Shown piece by piece: positions 32,201-45,045 of a DNA stretch of 55,213 bases; the first letter of the stretch is position 1, and every line of letters begins with the position of its first letter. The DNA is taken from positions 1 to 55,213 of the forward strand of contig BAAFSQ010000045.1 of the NCBI GenBank assembly GCA_054661495.1. Direction: 5' to 3'. The translations under genes were made by a program, and so were the position numbers. The DNA is from Zygophlyctis sp. KS116. Taxonomy: Eukaryota; Chytridiomycota. The notes beneath the pieces were generated by a model, which did not search any database, had not been told where the DNA came from, and was given only the letters and a program-made list of their open reading frames with translations.

Positions 32201-35133
32201 AACATCTAAAATATATTCATCGAAATCAGCTTTAATTCGATCTACAATCATTTTCAAACTCTGCTCCTCGCTTTTACCACCTAGAGTCAACAAATATAAT
32301 AATACCTTCCTTATATGCCAAAAGCCTACCTTGAAGCTCACCCGTAAATTTAGACCCCAAATATTGAAAATTAGAAATAGATTCAATTTTTAACAGCAGA
32401 TTCGAAATAATCAGAGAAGAATTTGAATCATAATTCATATTGGTTGCCAAAAATGATTGAATCATGATAAAAATGTGTGGCTGTGAGATCTTACCTGCCA
32501 TCAAAATCCACTTATCCGCCAAACTACAAATATCGTGTGTTGAATCATTGTCCGCTGTAACATATCCGACTCGGTCAACAACCAGCTGCAACTGTTTTAA
32601 CATAAACCCAAAAACAGTTTGATTCCAAAGTATTCCTGGAAATCGTTCAAAAACGGTCAGTATAAGCCCCTTTGCTATACAACGGACACGTTCTAAACGA
32701 TGAGAAATGTATTTGAGAGAAACTATGACGGCATTTTCTGCATGACACTTTGAGAGTGCCGATTCGAAAAATGTTTTTAAGGCCTATGAAAGTTAAAGCT
32801 GATAAATTACCAGGTCTGAAATAGTCTCTAGTATGGTATATTCGATCGTATGATGAATTCGATCTTCTTTCAAGTATTTGAAAAGATGTGAAATATCTAA
32901 ATACTGAATCCTATTCATTTCAAGATGATAGACCGCCATCATATATATGATTTGGCTATGTGTGAGATTGTTGAGTTCGACCGTTCGTGAAGGAAATAAA
33001 CTTGCCAAATTGTTTTGTATTCGGAGTACGTACTAAAATTAGATTTAAAATATTACCTCTTCAGGAATGAGTATTTGTAGTTCGGGACATGACGCAAGAT
33101 CAGCATCAAGCGATTTCGCTTTTTTCGTAATAAGAAGCGCAGGACTTTTTTCTGCCAATACCACAATTATGGATTTCCAGTTTTCTGGCCACATTCCATC
33201 TTTGTTTAAAACAAAAAGAATGAAACCGAACCATACCCTTCGAATCAGTAGGAGCAGCTCTTCATCTTCATCATATTCCGGATTGAAAGTTTCGTTTGTC
33301 ATCAGATCACATATTATAAGTGTCAACTTCATTAATCTGTCGTTGAAACTTGGGTCTTGGAGAGCGAAATATCCCTTCGACATCACTTGAAGGAGCTGTG
33401 AAACCGATTGCTTCAAGAATATGATACTAAGAGTATGAGGGCGACTTGTATCTTTTGCAATTATGCTACAAACTTTAGATACCTGATTTTCAATTATTAG
33501 AATTACTTACCGCTTCGAACGACCTTGATTCATAGCGTAAAATCAATTCAATCAAATCTCCAAAATAGTGTGGATTATTTTGTAGGCACATTTCTCCAAT
33601 AGCTTCAAATATTTCAAGATCAACTTCACTAGTTGAGGCATCCAATAATCGAGAAAAAGCAGGCACAATGATATCAGAAACCTAGAAAGTAAACGCAAAA
33701 CTTATAAAATACTTCTAATGGATTCAGTAATCTTGCCAATGCGACAATTGAGTTCATTGAATTGATTAATGTGCACTTATTTACCGATGTAGCAATAAAT
33801 GATTTTAGAAACGTAAATAAGAGTGATTTAGCGAGACCTGGATTTTTGGAAACAGAAATACATCTTGTGATTGATCTAATAATACACCCTCTAATGATCA
33901 ATAAATTAGTCCTATTAAAGTCTCTATTGAAAAGATGACTGGGTTTGAGTAGCATTTTTACAAAAAAATCAAGGATATATGCATGATGTTCAGAAAAACT
34001 ATGATTAGAATAAGAGACATACTATATAGCAATCAAACACAGCCCCTCAATAAGAGCCAAAACAATTGAAACATGATAATTAGCTTCTGTATCCTCTAAA
34101 AATGCAGTAGCATTAGGAATGAATTCAATAACCAAATCTGGACAAACCAGAGTACATATAGATTCAATCCTCTAATTGTTATAAAGCTCTTAAAAAGTTA
34201 CCAGAGTCATTGCTTGCAGCTTATACACCTGATCATATTCATCTGGTTCATCTATTGGCCAATTTGTACAAGTTGCAAAAGAAAAACTTTTACGAGCCAA
34301 ATCTTGAACGACTTTTAACTCTTTTAAACTCTCCAAATCTAAAATACAACTTGTAAAAACAAATTCATCCCACTTCAACTGTTGATTTTGCTGTTGTTTT
34401 CCATAAAAAATCTTTAAAAGATAATTTAATACAAGTTCAAAAACCGGAATTCCAATATTTGTCACATCATGTTCTTTTTCTGGATAAAATGGACCCACCC
34501 CACCTTCTACAACCACTTTATTAGCAGAAATATGTACTTTTTCTAGAGTTTTCTCACTAAAAAGAGTTTCTAGTAGAGTAATTAACCATTCTCCGACCTG
34601 TACTGTAGGCCTTAAAGCGTGTATTAGACCTTTTACACATCCAATTGTACACGCAACTGTCATTTTGAGTCCGACACCCTCTATAGTGATTAAAAATCAA
34701 TTACCCACCTTTTCCAGAAATTAAATTAGAGACATGATTAGTTATAAGCCATAATTTTTCCGTGATCAATTCTTCAAACTCTTCTCTAGCATCAGCTAAT
34801 TGAGTGAATCTATAAATTAGATCTAAAATCTGAGATTCTTTTTCTGAAATATCTCTAGTAGAAGTAATAATATTGTCAATGATTATATCTAATTCCTTGA
34901 ATGAAATTTCCAAAAGACTTTTTCTAGCGTCTGTTTTTAGAATTTTGACGAGAATTAAAGTTCCAATCCACCGCTTCGTTTCCTATTTTTATTAAATTTA
35001 GGAAAATTACTGAAGGTGATTCTTTAGAATAGTTCCAGGGCATTGCCGATTGTAAAACTTGACTTGAAAGAGACTCTAGAGGGAATTTAGCATTTAAATC
35101 CGCTGCTTCATCGAGAATTTCAAGTCTTTGCAT
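29225..35133 (-). CDS. STT4: Phosphatidylinositol 4-kinase, type III alpha (Stt4-like)
   Basis: One large gene cut by many tiny introns; the coding capacity is roughly 1,700 residues. The C-terminal kinase domain has the lysine strand (ATFLVKD), [26 protein letters not shown], the catalytic loop KDRHNGN and HIDFGFML. The DFG segment is completed across a 28-nt intron. The protein ends [14 protein letters not shown] then TGA at 29225-29227, the typical PI4K terminus. Upstream exons encode helical repeats expected for Stt4, and several junctions I checked (24-30 nt) keep frame. The ATG at 35133 is the first plausible start; the first junction needs a 19-nt intron. It makes PI4P at the plasma membrane. 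Confidence 0.88.
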
Positions 35134-35207
35134 GGCTACCCACAGCCTCAACCTAAAATTATAAAGTAAGAAATAACTCTATTCCCACTAGATTATATTA
35201 AATAAAA

Positions 35208-36145
35208 TTAATTCAGATACGTAGCAAACACTAAATAAGAAGTATGTCCCTTTACCATTTGCGAACACTGACTAGTCATGATCCTTTTTTCTTCTTCCAG
35301 AGGCCTTGTTTGCGATTTTTCTATAGACTTATCAAGAGATTTTTCTATAGATTTCCATTCTGGTAAAGAAAAAACATTTAAATTCTTTACTAAAACTTCA
35401 AACATTTGTATATTCTTGAATCCTTCTTCTTGTAAAACTTTTATAGTTTTTACAACTTGTTCAATACAAGGAGAAAAAGTTGCTAATCTTGAACTAGAAT
35501 TAGTCTTGAAACAAGATTTTGTAAATGGAATTGCTTCCCAAGGAGAAGGTAAATCCAAAAAAACTGCATCTATTCCTTCTAAATCTCCAAAACCATCTTT
35601 ACATACATCTCTATGAAAAGTAGTTACCCATTCTTGTAATTTATGTTGTATAAATTCCTCTTGAACAATTTTAAATCTTTCTAAATGATATTCAAAAGTG
35701 TATAAATGTCCTATTGGAGCAACTGATCTAATCAAGGAATGAGAAAAACTTCCTGAACCAGTTCCAGATTCAATTACTATATATTTTAAATTTTATAATT
35801 ACCTCTAGATCCAATTTTTAAATCCAACATACTAGAAATAAATGAAATATCTGGATTATAAAGTATTTGAGTTCTATGTTTTAGCGTTGTAGTCCATAAT
35901 TCTGGAGATGGTCTTAATAGAGTTAAAAATCCCTTTTTAGAGTCTGAAATCACTTTAGACCCCCATTTTAGACCAATCATTGACGAATGAGAAAAGGATC
36001 CCACTTTACAGGCTTCTTTACCATCTGTTACTTTAAAAGCCCATTTATTCTCTGGAGAGATGTAGGCAATGACTGTATCTCCTAATTCTATCAAATCATT
36101 TGTTGCTTGAAACATTTTAGCGGTCAGCTGCTCTTGTGGCGTCAT
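35208..36145 (-). CDS. TRM61: tRNA (adenine58-N1) methyltransferase catalytic subunit
   Basis: Exons 35803-36145 and 35208-35776 with a 26-nt intron (35777-35802); 303 residues. The N-terminal beta domain (GDTVIAYI) leads to the SAM motif ESGTGSGSFSHSL, which forms across the intron, then EYHLERF and the catalytic LDLPSPWEA. It modifies A58 in tRNA together with Trm6. Only 9 bp separate its start from that of the divergent NDFIP-like gene. Confidence 0.93.
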
Positions 36146-36154
36146 TAGACTAAA

Positions 36155-36775
36155 ATGGAATATACTCTAGTACCGACTCAACAACCAGAACCCACTCTAG
36201 GAGACTCTGCTCTAGGAGACTCAACAGTAGACTCAACAACAGAAGTAGCAGTAGACTCAACAACAGAAGCTACACAGAGGATATCAAGTATTCCTAAAAT
36301 GAATGATGGAGTCTTTTCAAATGTTCCAAAGAGTAAAATGGAAATACAAGGACTTCCTTCATATGATGAATCTCTTTTAATAGTAGACCAAGCTCCTCCT
36401 TACTTGGAATCTAGTCCATTTTCTTATATAGAAGATGGAGATGTTCTAGTAGATGGACTATTAGTAGGATCTTGGAATGATTTTATTCTGACTTTTATAA
36501 TGTCTTTTCTGTTTGATTTTCTTGGATTCTTTATAACTAGTCTACTATCTACAACTCATGCTGGAAGAACAGGATCTAAATTTGGATTTGGACTCACTCT
36601 AATGAGATTAGGAGTATTATTACAAGATGAATTAGAAAAATCCTCTAAACAAAATGAAAATGTGGTGTCTGTAATTTTCATTTTATTAGGAGCGTTTTTT
36701 ACAGCAAAGTCAATGTCAGACTATTTGATTTGTAGGAAAGCAAGACAGATTTTAAGGAATTTGACAGATTTTTAA
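36155..36775 (+). CDS. NDFIP/Bsd2-family membrane adaptor for Nedd4-type ubiquitin ligases
   Basis: A single exon of 206 residues. A Ser/Thr-rich N-terminus has direct repeats of a DSTTEA-type unit. It is followed by LPSY and PPY motifs (about 68 and 80) that would bind WW domains. The family core GSWNDFILTFIMSFLFD, GFF and HAGRTGSKFGFGLTLM is followed by further hydrophobic segments, three in total. It likely sorts Golgi/endosomal cargo for ubiquitination. Confidence 0.88.
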   Translation: MEYTLVPTQQPEPTLGDSALGDSTVDSTTEVAVDSTTEATQRISSIPKMNDGVFSNVPKSKMEIQGLPSYDESLLIVDQAPPYLESSPFSYIEDGDVLVDGLLVGSWNDFILTFIMSFLFDFLGFFITSLLSTTHAGRTGSKFGFGLTLMRLGVLLQDELEKSSKQNENVVSVIFILLGAFFTAKSMSDYLICRKARQILRNLTDF

Positions 36776-36877
36776 AGAAAGTCTAATAAATTCAGACATT
36801 TTAAAGAGTTGTAATTCACAACTGTAATACAGTAAGGCAATAATAAGTAAGAGGAGGGTGAGGCTGACACTGTAAAA

Positions 36878-39800
36878 ATGGCTACAATTCAAATGATTGA
36901 TAGTTTTCCTCTAAATATAAATGTGGAGGAACTATCGGCTGGACTAGAATTGTTTAAAAAAGATTTCAAGATTCAAATTCCAGAAAAGGAATCTAAATTT
37001 CTTGCAAAATTAATAGAAAAAACTGGAATTTCTAAAGGGATTAGTCATCAATTGTTGAAATCTTGGGTGTCGGCTAATCTGGTAAGAGACTCGGATTTTA
37101 CAGTGGATTTTGAAATTGAAAACACGAGTCAATTGTTGGATTTTTATTTGGAAAAAAGATTAATATTTCTTTCAAATTTACAGGATCTTGTAGTACAGGG
37201 GAATAATGACTTGATGATTCAATTTTTAGAATATGGTTTTTTTTCTGAATTGATTATAGGTGTATTACAGAATTTACTCTTGGATTTTAAAAATGCTTTT
37301 AAATTACCAGAAAATTTATTGGATTTACAAGATCAAAAGAAATGGGCAGATCATTCAATAAAGGAATTATCTGGTATTGTAAAAGTTTTTATAGCATTTA
37401 TTTATGATTCAAGTTTATCAAGTGATTCTATACATGTTTTTGAAAAAATTCTTGGTAATTTTACAATTTTAATTATAGATGTTTTAATAGAATACAAATT
37501 TGGGAATGATTTACCATACTCTATATATTTTGATCAGGGTTCTAAAGGTTATCAAGAGGAATTTGAACACTTGTGTTTTGTTTTGGTGATTGAATTTTGT
37601 AAATTTGAGGTATTTTAATGGATTTAAAGGCTAGGAATCTAATTATATTATGGAAAAGGACTGTTTTATTAGAATAAATACTAAAATTTGGGATTTTTTT
37701 ATTCCAAATCATGGAAAGGGAACGAGTAAATTACATTTTTTTTTTTAAATTTTAGAAATTAAATTTAGAAATTATGGATTAATAGCTCTAGGTTGGGGGA
37801 CTTTTGCTTGTCAAATGAGTTTAAATCCTAGGCAAGATGATTTAGTGATTCAGCATTTGAATGGACAAGGGGATTTACAGAGGTAAGATACAGACTGTAA
37901 GTTTTTAGATTTATGCCTCAAATGTTGATACAGCATGCATATATGGAATTAAGTGCATTTCATGGTCTATTGCAAGATTTTAAGATGACAATGTATACAT
38001 TTGAAAAGAAATCTCCGTTTTTATTGGGTTATAAGAGTATTATCATGGGATTTGTGAATGTTTTCATTTCTACTCAAAATATGTCAAGTATTCCAGATAG
38101 AACTACAATTCTTGCTGTATTTTCAAAACTCATTGAAGAAAGTCCTGAAATGTGTCATTCATTTTGGACAATAGATTTTCCAAATCCAGACAAACGATCA
38201 CTGTTGGATGTAACAAAACGTGCTTTTCCCCTAAATTATTCGCCCTTGCTTGAATTTTTGACGGCTTCTATTGGAGGGCCAGAGTCTGTTGGTTTTGTTA
38301 TTTCTTACTTTCAAAATATGTCTTCTTGGACTGAAGCATTTGATCAGTCACGTCATTTGACTAATGGGTTTGATCGATCTTCACAAACTATAGCATACTG
38401 CCAAGGTGCTGGGCTTATTTCAGGTGCAGTCTCATTACAACTTGCTCCTGAAAAGGGTACAGTCGCTCATTTTATGGCTCGTGATGTTCTACTGTTTGAA
38501 ATGGATTACTCTGGATTTCATTTGATTCTATGTCTCATTGACTCGTTTTTGTCTAGTCTTTCACCATTAGATGATCCTAACACACATCTACATGGCTCTC
38601 AAGAAAATTTAACAGTTACATTTAGATTTCTTGCTGGATTGTTTGAGAATTTAAACAAATCTCAAATTCATCAGTTGATGGAACATTTTGGATCAATGAA
38701 GGGCTTTACTGTTGATGATCCTGCTGAAGCCGTGATAGATTTAATCACGAAAGTTTTAGACAAATGCTGCAAACTACCATCACCTTCTTTTGATCTTATT
38801 GCATACAGCATTCAATGTTTATCAACTCTGCTCAACTATTACCCGGATATAATATGGAGACATCTCAGAGCCCAATCGTTTTTACCAAAATACGTTTTTT
38901 CAACTGCTCCCAGAACCTATTCTAATTCAAGCTTCCTTCAGCAAACCTTACTTCCAGCTGAAAGGTCAAATGGGCGATATAAAATAACGCTAATGTTTCT
39001 AAGATTGGTTACAGATTTCATTAGGGATGCACAAAAGTGTAAATCTTCTAATAAGTATGTTTTGATAATTAAACTAAACTTAGAAATTTAACTTCTGAAA
39101 ATACTTTAAATTGGTACGGTGAAAGGGAGTGGATTATGGCCGAAGTTCTATATTCATGTATTTTATTTATTCATGCAGATATTTTCCCTACTTATTCCAG
39201 CTGGCGCTATGAATCTATACAAGATCGGTTAGATATTACTGTGGGAATTTTAAATATTTTTAATATGATACTATCCGACTTTACATGGGCTAGCGAGGAT
39301 AATTCGACTGTCACTCTGGGAAATGTTAGAAATTATTTGATATCGAGCTTTTTAGACAGCAGGCGTAGCTATCACATCAACTCTTTACTTGATATTCTAG
39401 CATTAGGAAATGATTTACCAAATAGTTTTTATAGACAAAATCAGTTTAAAGAAGCCCAGTCTGTCGAAACAATGATAGCTAGCGCACTTGAGCTATTTGA
39501 AAGATTGGTTTCAATTAGAGTCTCATCAAAGCGCCCCATTTCATTTTTGGAAGAAGCAATCATTGACCATTCGGTTGATTCCTCCCTTTCCTCTCGGCTA
39601 GGTATGGAAAATGTTGAAATTATACAAATAATTGGTCTTTACATGCGATATGATCTTAATATTGAAATTCCGCAGAAGGCTTCTGATGTATTAAAAATGA
39701 TGGCGGTAGTCTTGCAGGAATCGGGAGTATCATCGTCCTCATTTGTTGGCTATTTTGGCGATCATGCAAAATCTATCGTATCTTCAATGTCATATCTATT

Positions 39801-42366
39801 AAAAGAAGAACTTCTTGAGCTCAACAGTGGCTTACAATCATCAATTTACTCTTGTGTATCTGTGATTATATCTGCCCAGCCAGGATTAGCATCCATATTT
39901 CTTCAAAAAGAAAAAGAAAATTCATTTGAAGGAACAATTAATGCGATTATATTAAACGGACTAAAAAAATGGGACAGAATTCTCAAGATCGATATAAAAA
40001 CATTTTCATTCATGCTTAAGGTTCTTGCGGTTCTTTTTCATAATATTTCACAGTACCGAAGAATTGTTGCAAAATGGATTGAATCAGATGTGCTATGGAG
40101 TACGATATCGGCAATCGTGGATTCAAGACTCTCCTCAAACGGCAATGAAGAAGACATGACTAAATGCTACTGGGATTTTGTTAAGGGGCATATTATGCAT
40201 ATAATTGCTCTGACTTTACACTCTGCCAGGACACTGGAATCGGCTGGAATCAAAATATCGAATAAGGTTTATGAAATTGCTAGAAAGATTTTGAGCTATT
40301 CAAATGGAGGATCTTTGCAGCCATGTTTTGATGGCCTTGATCCGCCCTTTTCACCAGGTTTGGAAGAACGGATTCAATCTCAAATGGCAAGTAGTCAGTA
40401 TTCATTTGATATATATTCTCTAAGAATTCCGTCTTGGAATGATGAAATTGGCAGAATTCATGGAATTTCATACCTGTTTGACCCGTTTTTATATAATTCA
40501 AAGCTTGGTGAAAGTGCGTATGACTCTCTTTTTAACGATATTTGCCAAATAAATGTTTCACTATCTAGAATGGACGCATTTCTTTATAAGATTAAAGGAT
40601 GGAAAGGACTTATTGAAATTATTACAATCTCTTCTTTAGATAAGGTATGGCAGAAAGAAAATCCTTTAGCTCACGGAGGTTCTGAACAACTGGTGGAAAT
40701 ATTAGAATCAGTTCTGAAAAGCTTCAAATCTGAATCTCGGGAGAGCTTTGCAATGGAAATTTTTAGGGAGGATTTAAGTGAGATGATATTTTTCATTGTG
40801 GGAAAAATTGTAAAAAATGAAGTTCTTCCGACGGCCTTCCTGAAAAAAATTGTCTCGCTTTTGGTTCCTATCCAAGAATGTCTGCGTGTCGATATATTTA
40901 AATTGGGGCCAATAGGATGCTTTTCTGCTTATCATTTCCAAATCAACCTTTTAAGTGCATCCTTACTAATTTTAAGAGCTTATGATTGCTCAAGGAAACG
41001 AATTAGGACTGGGAAACCAGATGATTTAGAAAGGGCAATAAATGATGGTTTACAAATTGTTCTACCAATAGTAATTGCTGGACTTTCTTTAACTCTTAAT
41101 GGGGTTTTAGCCCGAACATCTGTGAAAAATGAAGATTTATCGCTCTTATTAATTCTACTTACAGAAACCGTTCGCACCAGTTCATCTCTCTCACCAGAGT
41201 CCTGGCTACCTATCCTAGAACGCAATCGGTTGATAGAGATTCTTGGAACTATATTTTCTCAATGCTTGCTGCTTCCTAATATCACTTTCAGCTTAACCGA
41301 AGAAATCTTGGAATTGTTTTTAGCATTGTCAAAAGATCATTTGGTAGCGGAGCTCTTAGCAGTAAATGGAGTTGTCTCATATTTCTCCAACAATTGCTTT
41401 TCCGAAACGTTAGTTCAAGGAAAAATGGATCCTTACTCTAATCATGAACAGAATGCTTCCCACAAACTTTGGTGTTTGATGTTATCGGTTATGTCGAATA
41501 TGCTCTTGCATTTGGGACACTCTAGCCAATTTATAAAAGAAGTATACGGGTTTATTAGACTATATCAGAATCAAATATTGAGATCTCTAAAACTCTCACC
41601 CCTTACATACGGAAATGTAACTGAAGTTCTTCGAGTCTCTGAAATGTTTTACGGGTTAGCTCGAGCGGAGAAGGGGATAACAGAATCTGATGTTTTGTCT
41701 GGTTATCAGGATTTTGGCTTGAAGTTATTAGCCGATATTTCATTTTTATTTAGGAGTCCTAAAGAGTTTCAGAAATCAGCAATAGTCATATCAGCACATG
41801 AAAAATCATTGCTGGAAACTGATGATCCACCAAATCAAGGATCAGCCAAGTCTCAATTTTTGTTAAATATTGAATCACAGCTAGTTTATCTTAGTAGAAA
41901 TCTCCTAGCACATTTCCGATGGACAACAAGAGCAGACGATATGCTAAATTTATCTATTCCCGCAACTGACACTACTCAAAATATATTTCAAATGACTATG
42001 CAATCTCATGGAATACAGGGCTGTAGTATTGGATCTCTCTTTGACATGATGCGATATTTATTGTCTCTTTTAACAAAAAAATTGGAAAATAATTCTCAGA
42101 GCTCCTTTTTACCAGGGGAAACAACACTTTCCTTCACTATGGAATCTTGTCTTTCAGTCATTGTAACTCAGATTGCACTATGGAGTAGTATGGAAGAATT
42201 GGATGTATCTTTGATACGGGAATTGCGGAATGAACTTAATCAATCCCTGCAAGAATTATCTAGTATTTATCAAATGGCAGAAAATCGTATTTCTCCAGAC
42301 ATATGGGATGTTAAAAAGTCTAGGAAACTTGTTACAAGCATAAAGAATTTTTTTGGATCTTTTTGA
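36878..42366 (+). CDS. NUP188: Large scaffold nucleoporin, Nup188/Nup192 family (probably Nup188)
   Basis: Five exons: 36878-37609, 37635-37725, 37756-37882, 37909-39054 and 39084-42366; introns of 25, 30, 26 and 29 nt; 1,792 residues, matching Nup188 (about 1,750 in humans). The protein is alpha-helical throughout with no other domain. The segment KRSLLDVTKRAFPLNYSPLL resembles the conserved Nup188 motif in which a long helix precedes a stretch ending FPL.F.PLL. It is part of the inner ring of the nuclear pore. Nup192/Nup205 is the alternative and cannot be excluded by eye. Confidence 0.7.
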
Positions 42367-42445
42367 ATAAACTGTTGGGTTTTACTCTTTCTATTTAGAC
42401 ATATTCAATGGATGGAAAGAATCGTAAAAATCATTTTATTGTGAA

Positions 42446-42859
42446 TTATACACAATGTAATGCGCGATATGAAGGCGGACCAGTCTCTGAACACTTGCCA
42501 CTAGCACATTCATAATCTTCTTTACAATAGTCACCCGATATTTTTAAACACTTCTTCCATTTTGATCCAAATGCATCGCCTGTGTTTTTAACACAGTTTG
42601 CAGTAGAACATTCATAATTTTGATTACAAATTTTTCCAATCTCTTTCAGGCATCTCCCTCCATAACACGTGGATCCGCTTACACAACCAGTAAAATAGAT
42701 ATCAGTACAAGTTCCGTTAATTTGCACTCTTGGTTGACATACAGAGGTCTGTTGATCGCAGTACTTGTCTGAAGCGCATGGTACATTTTTACAACCTCCA
42801 GGGCAGTTGCTGCCTGAAAGATCGAAATGAGAAAGATTGCAATTTTCATTTTTTGTCAA
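42446..42859 (-). CDS. Cysteine-rich, probably secreted protein (start region broken or unresolved)
   Basis: The frame holds about 18 cysteines in repeated patterns (CPGGC, CxxxxxC, YGGRC, ECSTANC, ECASGKC), resembling Dickkopf or other small extracellular Cys-rich modules. No ATG opens this frame at a sensible place. A near-perfect signal peptide (MKIAIFLISIFQAATA) starts at about 42849 in another frame over the same bases. No GT-AG intron joins the two. See findings. A 17-bp direct repeat lies upstream. Confidence 0.55.
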   Translation of the reverse strand: MTKNENCNLSHFDLSGSNCPGGCKNVPCASDKYCDQQTSVCQPRVQINGTCTDIYFTGCVSGSTCYGGRCLKEIGKICNQNYECSTANCVKNTGDAFGSKWKKCLKISGDYCKEDYECASGKCSETGPPSYRALHCV

Positions 42860-42862
42860 GAT

Positions 42863-42916
42863 AAAAATAGATTATGATTGGCTTTAATAGCGGCAGTCTA
42901 AAAATAGATTATGATT
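42863..42916. repeat. 17-bp direct repeat upstream of the Cys-rich gene
   Basis: The sequence aaaaatagattatgatt occurs at 42863-42879 and again at 42900-42916, 37 bp apart. It sits between the Cys-rich (-) and LIM (+) genes, so it may be a promoter element or a small local duplication. Confidence 0.8.
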
Positions 42917-42999
42917 CACTTGTAGTCATCAGTATCAGGTGATTATTTCGGACACTTCCGCTATTACTAATGTATTTTGATATTTCAATCTTTCAATCC

Positions 43000-44234
43000 A
43001 TGCGCTGTTCCTGCTGTAAATCAAAGCTAAGAGTAAAAAGAGACAAGATAATGCCATTAAATGGTCATTTTTATCATTCTAGTTGTCTAAGATGCGCCGT
43101 ATTTTCAACTATTATAAATCTATAGGATTGCCATGGATCTGCTTCACATCAAGTTATTGAGCAAGGATGTATCGTATTGTTATGTTTAGAAGACTATGAA
43201 AACCGTATTTCTAATATTAATGCATGCAAAGATCTAAAATATGACTGTGTTGGATGCCAGATCAAAATTGAAAGTGATCCTGTATACATTGACAAGGTGA
43301 ATTTACTCACAGAAAGATGGCATGCATCATGCTATAGTATATATATTGTATATTTTATCATTTTTATGATAGGAGTGGAATATTAGACTCTCGACATTTC
43401 TTGGAGGTCAATATACTCTTCATGGAGTTAAAACTTGTGCAATTAAATGGCAAAATTATATTGACAATATTTGGACGACAATGCGTACATTTGAAACAGT
43501 ACTAGCTGATTCCCGTGCTTCAGTCAAGGGATATTTAAGTGCCGGGCGTGTATTTCCTGCAAACAAGTTGATTCAAAAACATATATCGCAAATTGAAAAT
43601 CTTGTGTCAATCATCACACAATTACAATTGGATCATCCAATATCCCTTTTATCAAACGGTACACTTGATTTAAATTTACTGCTAGAACTTGAACAATCCA
43701 AATGTATTTCTGAAAGATTTATCATCAAGCTTGATCAACTGTCTAAACAATCAAGATGTTCTGGATTCAAATTAAAGGCTTTCGACCTGAATCAGACTCT
43801 GATACTTTTAGAAATGAGTCGAGATTCCATTCATTATCTGGTTCGAATGGCTGTAGGATGCTTTTTGAGAATGGTATTTGAACTATATTAATTTCAAGGA
43901 TGACTCTAGTGAATCTTTATATCTACAGTATTTAAATCATTTACGAGACAGTTGCAATATTATTCACGCAACGCACGACTTGTATGGGAAGGCACCAGAG
44001 AGCCTCAAGGCTTCAGAGAGTATTAAAAAAAATACCAGTTCCTCTGGAGACTCTAGCTTGAGTCTAGTAAAGTCTGAAACTGAAGATCAAGTCTCCAACA
44101 TTCCAAGAAATGGTACAGAGAGAATAAACGTAAAGTGCAACTCTGGAGTAGCAACACTTACAAGATCTAGACAATTTAAAGCCCAAAATCCAGAGACAGA
44201 CTCTTGGAATTTAAGACAAGGCCTGGTATTATAA
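43000..44234 (+). CDS. LIM-domain protein
   Basis: Exons 43000-43098, 43126-43347, 43373-43873 and 43899-44234; introns of 27, 25 and 25 nt; 385 residues. The first LIM zinc finger begins CSCCKSKL, with HFYHSSCLRCADCH formed across the first intron. The second begins CVGCQIKI, with WHASCY. Its last zinc pair is not evident, so it may be incomplete or the exon end may differ. The middle is helical with no known domain, and the tail is Ser-rich and polar. Likely a cytoskeletal or signalling adaptor. Confidence 0.7.
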
Positions 44235-44288
44235 GTTGATCTTGGATAATAATATATGTCATTACTCTAATGATGTCATTGGTCTTGT

Positions 44289-44889
44289 ATGAGTGGATTA
44301 CCCCGAATAGTCATCAAATGGCTCCAGAGCCTTGATTTATCAATTCCAATCAAGAATCCCAAACGGTAATTTCATTCTATTTATAATAGTGATCTTGCTG
44401 ATGGTTATTTAGTAGCAGAGATATTTTCTAGATATTATCCAAATAGTATCAGAATCATGTCATTTTATACAGCAACATCCAGTCTTAAAAAAGCAAATAA
44501 TTGGGTAATTTCCTTTTTCTAATTGAACAGGGAGAACTTGAAAAATGTAATTTAAAGTATTAATGCTAGTCTTTGTAAAGCATGCGATTCCGATTCCTAG
44601 ATCTGCCATGGATGCAGTTATGAATTGCCAGACAGGAGCAGCGCACTTATTCCTTGAGAATATATATACAATGCTATCACATCAAAGGCTTCCAGACTAC
44701 ATTCAAGAAACTATAAATATTGATGATCTAGTTGCGCATTATGCTCTTCCGACTACAAATTCAGTGATTAGACAAATGTGTGGATCTCCGCATAAATCGA
44801 GAATTGTCTTTGAGGCTCATAAGAAAATGACCAAACATCAAGAATCAGTCTCGCATTTTGCCCCACAATTGTCTACTAAATCCGTATAA
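44289..44889 (+). CDS. SPATA4: SPATA4-like calponin-homology protein (ciliary)
   Basis: Exons 44289-44365, 44390-44504, 44531-44546 and 44570-44889; introns of 24, 26 and 23 nt; 175 residues. The CH_2 domain aligns from the start: VIKWLQSLDLS, GYLVAEIFSRYYP, NNWGELEKFFVKHAIPIP, GAAHLFLENIYT. Exon 3 is only 16 nt, and only this splice pattern gives the family's W...EKFF segment. SPATA4/SPEF1-type proteins bind axonemal microtubules. The tail is unassigned. Confidence 0.85.
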
Positions 44890-45045
44890 ATCGTATAAAT
44901 CATTAAGTCTGTTATTTAACCGGTAAATAATAATGCATCTGTCAACGGATGATTGAGATTGTAATAATGCCAATGATTGCGTTTGCCATAATCGAGTTCC
45001 TGTCCCCTGCCTTTCCCACTCATAAGTACAGAATTTGCGGGTAAA

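Noticed and set aside
33067-33390. 107-codon + strand frame inside PI4K
   Set aside because: Antisense of a PI4K exon with no family resemblance; a compositional shadow.
43835-43855. B-box-like ggttcgaatgg
   Set aside because: It lies inside a well-supported exon of the LIM gene and has no matching A box or cloverleaf.
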